Positions 1-8,671 of a stretch of DNA of 64,000 nucleotides are shown piece after piece. The translations under genes were made by a program, and so were the position numbers. The number at the start of each line of letters is the position of its first letter. Positions within the stretch are counted from its first letter, which is position 1. This DNA is from Leishmania infantum JPCM5 (lineage: Eukaryota > Euglenozoa > Kinetoplastea > Trypanosomatida > Trypanosomatidae). The stretch is from the NCBI RefSeq assembly GCF_000002875.2, contig NC_009414.2:148501-212500 (forward strand), in the 5' to 3' direction. The notes under the pieces were generated by a model. That model ran no database searches. It was not told the DNA's origin and saw only the letters and a list, made by a program, of their open reading frames with translations.

Positions 1-660
1 CGCTCCCCTCGGCCCAGACACACCCGCAGGCAGACACCAAAAAGAATCACAAGAGGGAGTGAGCGCGAGAGCGAGCGAGAGAGCGTTGATGTGCTGACGC
101 TCACCCTCAAGCAGTTGTGGCGCTTTCCCCAACAACAGAGACAGACAGACAGAGGAGCAGCGGTAAAGAAAAGACGAAGTCTACCGCTCCATGCCGCGCA
201 TGCCGCCTGCCACTGCTTCCGCCACATCATCGATTAACGGCGAATGAGGCATTGGTCTTCCTCTCCTCTCTCCCTATCACCGTGTGCGTCGCATCGCGAG
301 GAGGGTGGAGGGTCGGAGGAGAATAGCCAACGATAAGCCACGGAAAGGAAGGGGTGAAGCTGAAACACGTAAATCACAAGCCCACCCACTGAATAGCAAC
401 ACCGCCGTCAGGGCCTCAAGCTCACTGCAAGCGGGAATGCAAGGAAGCTCAACGTGCGCGACGGGAGAAAGAAACAGAAGAAGCGAAAACAGAGAGAGAT
501 GCGGACAGCTACTTGTAGGTGCACACAGACACACACGCACAGAGAGAGAGAGAGTGCACGTGATTGTCAAAGATGGCCACGACGCGCAGATGCGACGCCA
601 CAGACCTCTCCTCCCCGCCCCTCACCGCGGCAAAACAGGGGAGCCCACAGGCGCTGCAGC
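1..660. other. 3' flank of EIF4E4, no gene seen
   Basis: Gene-free stretch directly downstream (in minus-strand transcription) of the EIF4E4 stop codon. It probably holds the EIF4E4 3' UTR and intergenic sequence. It has GA-rich and CA-rich simple sequence (about 55-90 and 530-556). Short open frames on both strands lack coding character. Confidence 0.6.
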
Positions 661-2013
661 TTAGTAGCGCCGACGGTTCTTTTTCTGCTTTTCGGCAGCT
701 AAGGCGGCAGCGGCGTGGGAGCGCTCCTGCATCATGGCGTGTGTCAGATACGTGGTCGCGAAGGAGGCGCCGAGGATCGGGTGCCAGAGCTCGGCAAGGT
801 CCTTCTGCAGCGCACTCGAGTTCTTTGTGACCCACAACTCCAGCCAGTAGGCGCGCTCGCGGACCTTCAACACCACACCGTTGACGGTCTCGCGCACCGA
901 TGGGGACCACGAGTCTCCGATGGTGCGGCACAGCAGCAGCTCCCACGCCTCATCGACCTGGGCAGCAGTCGCCTTCACTTTCACGATGCCGCCATCTCGG
1001 TTCGCGGGGTCTTCCCACTTGGGGTCGATGCCGTCCCGGAAGAGATACAGCGTGCTGAGCTGCAGCTCGGATGGGGCCGCGATGTTGTTCACCACCCTCC
1101 AGAAGGTCAGGATGCTGTCCACGCGGAATACCAACGTGGGGTTGTAGTCCTCTTCCTTAATGTTCTCGCCCAGCGTGGTGGGAAGGTAGAAGAGACACCA
1201 AAGATCGTCCAGCATCATCTCGATATTGTCCTTGGCCGGGTCCTCAGAGGGGGCGAGGGCAAGCGGGGATGGCTGTGTCAGCACCACACGCGCCAGGGTG
1301 CGCTGCGGCACGTAGGCGGCGGCAGCTGCATTCAGGGCACTGTTTTTGCTAATGGCCTCGATCTCAGAGGCGCTCTTGGCGCTCAGACGAGAGGGCTGGA
1401 TGATGGGAGAGTTCTGGAGGCTGCGGCGCGCCGCACCAGGCAGCGATGGCGCGTGGACAGCAGCGGCAGCGGCTCCAGCGGGAGTCTTGGCAAGCTCCAT
1501 GTCCGCCGTGGACGTGGGCAGCGCCTCAAGCCCGCCGTCCGGGCCGTTGCGCCGCCCCGGCATGAACTCCGTGGCGTTGGGGTTCATGTGGTGGCGCGGG
1601 ACCGTGGCAGGACTAAAGCGGGTCGGCACACTGCGTGCCGCAACAGCGGGGCTACGCTCACCTGGCGCCGTTGCAGGGGACGAAGGCGGGATCGAGTTCG
1701 ACACCACGGAGGCAGTCGGGGGTGCTGAATGCATGGGTGGCAGCGGAGACGCAGGTTGCAGAGGGGGCATCCACGCCTTGGATGCGGCAAACGTCTGGCA
1801 TCCCGCCGCGAAAAAGGGCGCGTAGTTTTTCTCTGGCATCGGCGGCGGCGGCGGCGGCATCGGGTACGTGGTGTTGACGCCAGTGCGAGTCACGCTGATC
1901 TTTGACTTGGCCGGAGCCGGCAACCTTGGCGGCGCCGCAGCCGCCGTCTTTTTCATCGTGACAGCGAAGGAAGGGCTGTACTCGGCGGCCCTCACATCGA
2001 GAGGGGTAGACAT
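661..2013 (-). CDS. EIF4E4: Translation initiation factor eIF4E family, EIF4E4 type
   Basis: Cap-binding subunit of a trypanosomatid eIF4F complex acting in the cytoplasm. The 450-residue protein has a long Pro/Ala/Ser-rich N-terminal half and a C-terminal eIF4E fold from about residue 255. Seen: the dorsal-face tryptophan in TFWRVV, the cap-binding pair in DPKWED (Trp near residue 333) and ELWVT. The segment aligning with the first cap-stacking tryptophan of animal eIF4E reads KEEDYN, with no Trp. Known for the family: Leishmania EIF4E4 has such an extension, which binds PABP1, and it pairs with EIF4G3. The EIF4E4 rather than EIF4E3 assignment rests on the long N-terminus and on AspRS lying next door, as I recall in L. 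major chromosome 30. The ATG at 2013 is the first after the acceptor at 2346; the open frame running upstream to 2271 begins with TTG. Confidence 0.88.
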   Translation of the reverse strand: MSTPLDVRAAEYSPSFAVTMKKTAAAAPPRLPAPAKSKISVTRTGVNTTYPMPPPPPPMPEKNYAPFFAAGCQTFAASKAWMPPLQPASPLPPMHSAPPTASVVSNSIPPSSPATAPGERSPAVAARSVPTRFSPATVPRHHMNPNATEFMPGRRNGPDGGLEALPTSTADMELAKTPAGAAAAAVHAPSLPGAARRSLQNSPIIQPSRLSAKSASEIEAISKNSALNAAAAAYVPQRTLARVVLTQPSPLALAPSEDPAKDNIEMMLDDLWCLFYLPTTLGENIKEEDYNPTLVFRVDSILTFWRVVNNIAAPSELQLSTLYLFRDGIDPKWEDPANRDGGIVKVKATAAQVDEAWELLLCRTIGDSWSPSVRETVNGVVLKVRERAYWLELWVTKNSSALQKDLAELWHPILGASFATTYLTHAMMQERSHAAAALAAEKQKKNRRRY

Positions 2014-2345
2014 TGGCGCAGCGGGTGCGGCAGCGGGCCAGAGCGCCGTCGATAAGATACAAAAACGCGAAGAGTGTAGAACAGGAGAGAAACCCACACC
2101 AGCACAGCCGACGGTGGAGGCGGGGAAAGTGAGAGGCACCGAGAATGGAGGTCGGAGGCGCACGCACACACAAGCAGCCACGCGCAGCGAAAAGATGCAG
2201 ATGCAAGTGAAGACGGCGCCGTTGTGATTGCGCGTGGCGACTGGTGACTCGCGTAACTGCGTAGTACGCAAAGAGAGCCGGAGGAGAGAGAGGGACGGCG
2301 GTGTTTAGAGGAGTGATAGGCAGAAGAAGGCAGAGGTGAAATTGG

Positions 2346-2376
2346 CTAGAGAGAAAGAGAGCGCGCGCATGTAGTT
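2346..2376 (-). promoter_or_regulatory. Spliced-leader acceptor candidate for EIF4E4
   Basis: On the minus strand a CT-rich tract (about 2348-2370) is followed by TAG, with AG at 2347-2346. This gives a 5' UTR of about 332 nt that contains no upstream ATG, consistent with the chosen start at 2013. Confidence 0.6.
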
Positions 2377-3319
2377 CCGCACAGGCACGCCTACAGGGAA
2401 GAATTGTAAAAGGATTCGTCACACGGGGAGTGGCGCAAACCATCCCTCCGCACCTCGCATACCTTTTATACCCCCCCACACACACCACCACCACCGCAGC
2501 GAACGACACCCTTACGAGCATCAGCAGCCATCCCGGGCCAGAGGCGGGTAGCGCTGCATGCGCGTGCTGTGCTGCAGAGCAGCACCGGCTTGAGCCCGGC
2601 TCGCTCACATAAAGATAAACGTCCTTTTGGGTTTGGAGAGACGCTTAGCGCACAAAAAAATACACGAGAAAGATCAGACGCGCGCAGAGGGAGGCACATG
2701 CACCCACATACGCACACATGCATACACATACATGTGTGTGGTCGAAATTAGTACGAGAACAGAAGAACCGTTGCAACTAGGCGGAGCTCCATAGAGAGGG
2801 AGAGAGATGCATGTGTGCGTCCCTCGCCGTGCCCGTGTCTGTGCGCGGGTGCGTGTGACCGAAGGTTTACTTCGGTGGTGCGACGGAGAAAGATAACGAG
2901 GATAGAGCAGATGAGAGACAGAGACGGAGAGGCCTTCGCTCCTTCACGCAACCATCCACCGCGACACCTCCCACGCACACGCGAGCCGCAAGGCGTACGC
3001 CGCGCAGACGCACACACAGACACGAGCGCGGCCTTTGCCACGGAGTCGTGCGGGCATCTTCATCGTGCCTATCAGGATACTTGGTGAAGAGCACAAAGCC
3101 AAAATAATCTCCCGCCCTCACCGCACCTCATCCATTTCCTCCCTCTGTCCGCAGTATACCGCACGCCAAGTCTCTCTGCGGTCCGCCACTAAACACATAT
3201 GCAGAGCGGCGGAAGGCGGGGAAAGTGCGAGAAGAGCGCCACATCAGTCACCTCTGAGACGAGCTTCGGAGAATGGGAGTTGGAGAGTCGACCGAGCAGA
3301 ATGGCGTCGTGCGCTGCCT
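2377..3319. other. AspRS-EIF4E4 intergenic region
   Basis: Non-coding stretch between the AspRS stop and the EIF4E4 acceptor, presumably the AspRS 3' UTR. It has purine-rich, CA-rich and GT-rich runs. I see no gene on either strand; a plus-strand frame entering the AspRS gene from 3035 is an antisense shadow. Confidence 0.6.
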
Positions 3320-4972
3320 CTACGGCGTCGTGCGCTGAGGGTCACGCGGAAAGAGCGAAGCAAGGCGCACGTTGCTCAGCCCAAGGTACAGCATCACCAC
3401 GCGCTCCAGCCCAACGCCAAAGCCGCCGTGCGGCCACGCACCAAGACGGAAGGAGTCGACGTACTCCTTGATCGGTGTGAGATCCACGTTCAGCATCTTG
3501 GCGCGCGCCAGCAGCAGATCGGGGTCGTGGATGCGCTGCGCTCCGCTGGAGATCTCCTCACCGCGGATGAACATATCGTACGAGTTCGTGAAGCGCACGT
3601 CGTCCTTGCACTCCATCGTGTAGAACGGGCGCACCGAGGACGGAAAGCGGTCCGAGATGAAGAAGTCCGTGCCGTAGCGCTCCTTCACAAGCTTGCCGAG
3701 CAGCTTCTCGTTCGTCGTGTTGATGTCATCCGTCGGCGCCATCTTCTCGTCCAGCACAGTGTTCAGCAGCTCAATGCAGTGCATGTAGTTGATGCGCAGC
3801 ATACGGCTATCCATGTTGTGCACGCGTGCCTGGAACTTGTCTGTCGGCACCACGTTCTCCGAGATGACGCCAACGCCGAGCTCCTTCATCTTCTCCGGTG
3901 TGAGCTTCCACACAAGAGGTTCAAAGGGGTACTGCTGGCACACGTTCTTCAGCTCCTTTGTGTGAGTGGCAAGGTGCTCGAAAATGTAGTTGAATAGGCT
4001 CTCCGCCACATCCAGCACCTCGTAGTAGTGCTCATCGATGCGCATCTCCACGTCCAACCCAACAAACTCCGTCAGGTGGCGGTGCGTGTTGCTGTTCTCT
4101 GAGCGGAACACCGGTCCCACCTCGAACACGCGCGGTACATCGCCCTGCAGCACCATCTGCTTGTACAGTTGTGGCGACTGGGCAAGGTACGCAAAGCGGT
4201 TGAAGTACTCCAGCTTGAACACGTTGGCGCCGCCCTCGCTTGGCGCGTTGATGATCTTGGGCGAGTGGATCTCACAGAAGTCGTTGTCGATAAGAAACTG
4301 GCGGAAGTACTGGCACACGCGCGACTGAAGGCGGAAGATGGCGCCGGACGCTGGTGTGCGCAGGTCCATCCAGCGGCTATTCAGGCGAGTGTCGAGGTTC
4401 ACCTTCGCACCCTCGTCCGACTCCTTGCGGCTCGCGTCCTCTAGCGTGAACGGCAGCGTACGCAGCGACTCCGTCACGGTGTGGATCTTCTTCACCTTCA
4501 GCTCGATGTCCGAGTGCGACGTCGACGTAATGGGCTGCTCCACCTTGCACACCGTCGCCTCCACGTCAACAATCGACTCTGTCGCGATCTGCCCCATGAA
4601 GTCGATCATCTCCTTTGGCACATTGCCTTCCACGGCAGCCATCGCCTGCACCGAGTCGCTCCCGTCGCGCAGCACCATGAACGCCATCTTGCCCTTCTTG
4701 CGCGTCGTCGACACGCGGGCACGGATCAGCACCGTCTTGCTCACCAACTCCGGCTGCGACAGCTTCGCGACCGGGATGTGAGTGCGCGACTTATACGTCG
4801 TCGACTGCACCATTGGTGCGGCACCAAACACGTCCTTGTACTTCTCCACAAGAGCCGCCTTTTCCTCCGCGCGGGCCTTCTCCTCCGCCAGGCGCGCCGC
4901 CTTACGGGCCTCTTTGTCGCTCATCTTCTTCTCCATGGCTGGTGCGCCGGCATCGGCGTGGTTTGAGTTCAT
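3320..4972 (-). CDS. AspRS: Aspartyl-tRNA synthetase, cytosolic type
   Basis: Class IIb aminoacyl-tRNA synthetase that charges tRNA-Asp. The 550 residues match the usual length of eukaryotic cytosolic enzymes. Order: a short charged, lysine-rich N-terminal helix (KEARKAARLAEEKARAEEK), an OB-fold anticodon-binding domain (around VLIRARVSTTRKKGKMAF), then the class II catalytic core. Motif 2 is seen in FRSENSNTHRHLTEF, motif 3 in GFGVGLERVVMLYLG, and the typical C-terminal signature SLFPRDPQRTTP. No organellar presequence is apparent from the ATG at 4972; the frame is open further upstream but crosses the homopolymer leader and the splice acceptor. A second Met at residue 13 is an alternative start. 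It is followed downstream by EIF4E4, as I recall from Leishmania and T. brucei. Confidence 0.95.
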   Translation of the reverse strand: MNSNHADAGAPAMEKKMSDKEARKAARLAEEKARAEEKAALVEKYKDVFGAAPMVQSTTYKSRTHIPVAKLSQPELVSKTVLIRARVSTTRKKGKMAFMVLRDGSDSVQAMAAVEGNVPKEMIDFMGQIATESIVDVEATVCKVEQPITSTSHSDIELKVKKIHTVTESLRTLPFTLEDASRKESDEGAKVNLDTRLNSRWMDLRTPASGAIFRLQSRVCQYFRQFLIDNDFCEIHSPKIINAPSEGGANVFKLEYFNRFAYLAQSPQLYKQMVLQGDVPRVFEVGPVFRSENSNTHRHLTEFVGLDVEMRIDEHYYEVLDVAESLFNYIFEHLATHTKELKNVCQQYPFEPLVWKLTPEKMKELGVGVISENVVPTDKFQARVHNMDSRMLRINYMHCIELLNTVLDEKMAPTDDINTTNEKLLGKLVKERYGTDFFISDRFPSSVRPFYTMECKDDVRFTNSYDMFIRGEEISSGAQRIHDPDLLLARAKMLNVDLTPIKEYVDSFRLGAWPHGGFGVGLERVVMLYLGLSNVRLASLFPRDPQRTTP

Positions 4973-5026
4973 GTTGCCGCGTTCGATCGAAGGAGAGGGG
5001 GAGACAGAGAAACAACCAAAACGCTC

Positions 5027-5048
5027 TTTTTTTTTTTGGGGGGGGGGG
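5027..5048. repeat. T11-G11 homopolymer pair in the AspRS leader
   Basis: Eleven T followed by eleven G on the plus strand, so C11A11 in the predicted AspRS 5' UTR between the acceptor near 5119 and the ATG at 4972. Run lengths may vary between strains or be imprecise in the assembly. Confidence 0.8.
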
Positions 5049-5118
5049 CGATGCGCGGAGGCGGAGGCGTTTTTGCTTATTCTCTCGTCGATTATGGATG
5101 CTAGTCGAAGCGCTTGAA

Positions 5119-5148
5119 CTGCCAAACAAAAAAGAAGGAAGAGAAGGA
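5119..5148 (-). promoter_or_regulatory. Spliced-leader acceptor candidate for AspRS
   Basis: A textbook arrangement on the minus strand: a CT-rich tract (about 5148-5126), then TTTGGCAG with AG at 5120-5119. The predicted 5' UTR is about 146 nt and has no upstream ATG. Confidence 0.75.
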
Positions 5149-5957
5149 GCGCTTCTGTGTGTGTGTGTGTGTGTCTGAAGCGGGAGGGTGAACTGTCGAT
5201 GGACAGGTGTGTTTGATGCGTGATATGTATCGAGGTATGAAGAGGGAGGGTGGGAGGAAAGTTGAAGGTTTGTCCACAGATGTGCGTCGTTCTATATTGG
5301 GAAGTTGCGGGCCACATTGCAGTACACCACTGTGGCAAGACATGGACGAGCCTGGCGTCCCTTTTCCTCACACTGGCAGCGCCTTCACAAAGAAGAGGCC
5401 AAGTGAGCTGTGCAGCGAGTGAAGATGAGGTCTTGCTTGCTGTTCTGCCTCGATCTGCATTGCCGCCTCAATCCCTCACACAAGCCTGCGGTGTGCAATG
5501 AAGAAAGTCCGCTCATAATGCAGACACGTACGTGCATGCGTGCGTGGGGGGGAGGGGGGAGACGGGTGTGATGATGCCCGCGCATGCACACTTGGAGCGT
5601 CGTCATTTCTAGGGGGTGCTTCCTGATCGGTACGAGTTCCGCCCCCTTCCCAGCCAAGCGCCGCGTTTCGTCTCCCACTGCTTTCTTGGCTATTGCTCTG
5701 TGAAGTCAACGCATCCAACACATAGGCACGAGCGTGTACGCACACGTCGGCGCGCGGCGCAACGCGGCCCTACGCAAGAGAGGCAGGAAGGCGACCAGCA
5801 TTGTCGCTTGCTCAGAGCCAGGGTTGGGGGAGGGGGGAATCTTATCGTGCGCGCAGCACCCCGCTACTACTTGGCAGGAGGGCTCGCGCCGCCTCATCGC
5901 ATGTCCATCTCTGTGCCACGCCCGTTCCCGCCTCCAACGCGCTACATTGCGTGCTTG
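5149..5957. other. Intergenic region upstream of AspRS
   Basis: About 0.8 kb with no credible gene. It starts with a GT run (about 5156-5174) just upstream of the AspRS acceptor tract and probably includes the 3' UTR of the repeat-protein gene at 5958-7961. Confidence 0.6.
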
Positions 5958-7961
5958 TCAAGTCTTGGTCACCGACTCCTCCAGCCCCGCCACGTCAGCG
6001 TCGACCTTCACCACTTCTCTTTTCCTCACAATTTTGCTGTCGCGCCGCTGCGCCTTCTCGAGCGCCTCCATATCCTGCAGCCGCCGAATTGTGAACGCCT
6101 CTTGCTGGGGCGGTCCACCCACCACGGCGCCCCCACCACCTCGGCACTTTTCGATCAGCAGCCACTGTGGCAGCACGCGCCCCAGTTGAGCAAGGCCGAT
6201 GCCTTCTATAACGCGGCGCACCGACGGGTCCAGCTTGTGTAGCACCTCGGCTGATGGGCACGGCGTGTCCTTGTCAGGTATCTTGGCGTAGAGGGCGGCA
6301 ACGAGGTCCAGCGGCTGCCGCTCCGAGGCGCGGCGGATCAGCACCTTAGTGGGATCCTCCTCCTCCGCGAAGTCGACGGAGAAGTAGTGAGGATGGGTGG
6401 CGAGCCACGGCGCGATCTTGGTGGGAAGGCCGGAGGCGCGCATCTCAACAGGCAGCAGCTGCATCGCGTCGCGCAGGTTGAGCGTCTTGTATGGCGGAAA
6501 GCGATCGTACCAGGCGTTGAGAATCTGCTCTCGGGTGTACACGACGGGTGTGGGCGGCGCAGAAGTCGCACCCGACTGCCCCGCCGCAGCCGCTGGCGAC
6601 ACAGGCGGCTCCGATGGTGCCCCTTGCTGTGACGACGACGACGCTGCTGAGGGCGTTGCAGCACTGGAGTCCCTCGCAGTAACAGCCTGATCATCCGCGC
6701 CTGCGGAGGCCGCGTTCGCGCTGGCGGAGGTCGGCGGCGACGGCGAAGACACGAAAATCCACATGGACACCTGAAGCATGTCCGTCGACACCGCAAGTGA
6801 CCGGCCGTGAGCACGCAAAAAGCCAGCAAAGCTGCGGTATCGCCGCTTGATCTCCTGCTTCTGTGCGCGGGTGAGCTGCTCATACAGCGGGGTAATGCTG
6901 ACCCAGTGAGGGATGTCGCTGTCACAAACATGACGCTTGATGAGCGCTGCCACCTCTGGAAGGGGGGAGGTGTCCAACGTGAACTCGTCGAGCGCCAGAG
7001 GGGCAAGGTGGGGTGGCCGGCGCCGGATGCGTCCGTCGACGACCTGGAACTCCTCTGGCATTTTGCCGGCAATGGAGAAGAGGCCGCCTTGGCAGTTGAA
7101 GTACGGGTGAAACAATATATCCTCCGAAATGCTCTCCTCCAGTGCATCTATGGCGGTGAACTCCGCCGGCACGAGACTGCGCAGGCGGTCCAGGACTGGA
7201 ACTCGCTCCTCCAGCCGCACGCGCATGGCCGGCGGCGGGGCAGGTGGCGTGAGGAGCACTCGCTGCATACCATTGGACTCGATGTTCTCGGCGCAGACGA
7301 TGAACTCCGGCTTCACCACGTAGCTGGTTGTCTGGCCAACGTCTGACATCATGTACTTGTCATCTGCCACGCCGCGCTGCGGATGTATCAGGTCGGGGTG
7401 CAGCCGCACGTTGATGCGGCCGGAATCGACGACGAGGACGTCAAAGATAAAAGGAAACTTTTTGAAGAAGTTGACGAGGCGACCGCGGCCCGTGATCTCC
7501 TCGCGTATTGCATCCGGCAGCAACGACGCGACACACTGGAAAGAGACGTAATAGGTCGGTACGTAGAGCACAAAGGTGTTGGCGACCTCCTGTGGCGAGA
7601 GCATGTATATGCTTGCACTGTGGCTCGTGCCTCCACCGTGGGCCGGCGTGAGACGTGCGGAAGATAGCGGTGGTGGTGGTGGGAGAAAGCTGCCGGTGCG
7701 GCCTGCTGCAGGACCACCAAGCGAGGGCAGTGGAGGAAGGGGTCTCCTGCTTGCGCTTCCGGCGTGGCGCCTTGCCATGGCGGCGGCGCTGTGGAAGCAT
7801 GTCGCGGCAAAGTGGTGGGAAGCTGGTGTGGAGACACTCCGACAAGGTCTCAGTGCGCCGGTGACGTGCTCCGCGTGTTGCAGTAACATCCGCAGCGCGG
7901 TGTCACTGCCGAGGAACCGGCTGTGCAGGAGAGGCGACGGCCCGCAGCCCACCCTGTACAT
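5958..7961 (-). CDS. Putative mitochondrial protein with degenerate ~65-residue repeats
   Basis: I do not recognise a named family. The 667-residue protein starts with a basic, Ser/Leu-rich segment with almost no acidic residues (about residues 1-100), which looks like a mitochondrial presequence. After it I see about five related modules. Each begins near a Pro-containing hydrophobic patch, has a helix ending in LL or LP, then a segment such as RLVNFFKKFPFIFDV or SFAGFLRAHGRSLAV, and ends in a beta-like stretch (INVRLHP, KVLIRRAS). The last two are near the C-terminus (THPHYFSVDF; ALYAKIPDKDTPCP). A Ser/Ala/Pro-rich linker (about residues 400-470) separates the third and fourth. The pattern resembles small winged-helix-like units. 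The ATG at 7961 follows a good acceptor at 8058. Confidence 0.75.
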   Translation of the reverse strand: MYRVGCGPSPLLHSRFLGSDTALRMLLQHAEHVTGALRPCRSVSTPASHHFAATCFHSAAAMARRHAGSASRRPLPPLPSLGGPAAGRTGSFLPPPPPLSSARLTPAHGGGTSHSASIYMLSPQEVANTFVLYVPTYYVSFQCVASLLPDAIREEITGRGRLVNFFKKFPFIFDVLVVDSGRINVRLHPDLIHPQRGVADDKYMMSDVGQTTSYVVKPEFIVCAENIESNGMQRVLLTPPAPPPAMRVRLEERVPVLDRLRSLVPAEFTAIDALEESISEDILFHPYFNCQGGLFSIAGKMPEEFQVVDGRIRRRPPHLAPLALDEFTLDTSPLPEVAALIKRHVCDSDIPHWVSITPLYEQLTRAQKQEIKRRYRSFAGFLRAHGRSLAVSTDMLQVSMWIFVSSPSPPTSASANAASAGADDQAVTARDSSAATPSAASSSSQQGAPSEPPVSPAAAAGQSGATSAPPTPVVYTREQILNAWYDRFPPYKTLNLRDAMQLLPVEMRASGLPTKIAPWLATHPHYFSVDFAEEEDPTKVLIRRASERQPLDLVAALYAKIPDKDTPCPSAEVLHKLDPSVRRVIEGIGLAQLGRVLPQWLLIEKCRGGGGAVVGGPPQQEAFTIRRLQDMEALEKAQRRDSKIVRKREVVKVDADVAGLEESVTKT

Positions 7962-8057
7962 GACGGTGTGCGGTACACGAGCGACAAAAATACAAGAGCA
8001 GAAGGGGCGTGAATGTTGTACGCGTGCTGTCGCTGCGCCCGCTAAATGCAAGCACTT

Positions 8058-8101
8058 CTGTGGCGATTCAGAGGGAGAAGAGGAAGGCGGAAGAGAAAGG
8101 T
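8058..8101 (-). promoter_or_regulatory. Spliced-leader acceptor candidate for the 5958-7961 gene
   Basis: Minus-strand CT tract (about 8100-8070), then CGCCACAG with AG at 8059-8058, leaving a leader of about 96 nt before the ATG at 7961. Confidence 0.65.
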
Positions 8102-8671
8102 GTGGGATCACTGATCCGCGCATGGGGCGGCAGCGCACTACATAAGGAGTGATGGCGGCGATACCGGCGGACGATGCAGTGGCGCCGATTCACGGGTCAC
8201 GTTCACCTACCCTGCTCATGCGCGCTCGGCGCAGAACTTGTTTCCGATCAGCCCCACCCAACCCCCACGCCTCCACATCTCGTAGGTGCGGCGCTTCACT
8301 TTTCCTTGTTCGCTGTGGCAGTAGTATGCGCAACAGCGCGTGAACACAGAAATCGTGGGCCTTAATCGCCTCGATACCTCTCGCGTGCGTAAGTGTGGAA
8401 GAAAGCACGATCATGCACGCAACGCGGTTGCGGCTGATGCCGGCTTACTCGTATTCGGTCCTCTCCTGCCCTGTGCGTGCACTGGTGAGGGGAGGAGGGG
8501 GCTTACTCTCTGCTCAGCTGTTGGTGCGCTTACTATCTGGCGTTAGTTAACCGGATTCAGTGCGATGAAGGAAAGCCAACAAAGCACGCCACTGCTTTTC
8601 TCGTTGTCCACAAACGAGCCGACACGGGAGGCGCGCGTGTGTTTGCTTGGGCAGCTGTGGCCCCGCACACG
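8102..8671. other. Bystin 3' flank, no gene seen
   Basis: Intergenic sequence between the bystin stop codon and the next acceptor. No frame with coding character on either strand. Confidence 0.6.

Noticed and set aside
3035..3997. Plus-strand 320-codon frame overlapping AspRS
   Set aside because: Antisense shadow of the AspRS gene caused by GC-rich third positions; opposite to the gene array and without a family match.
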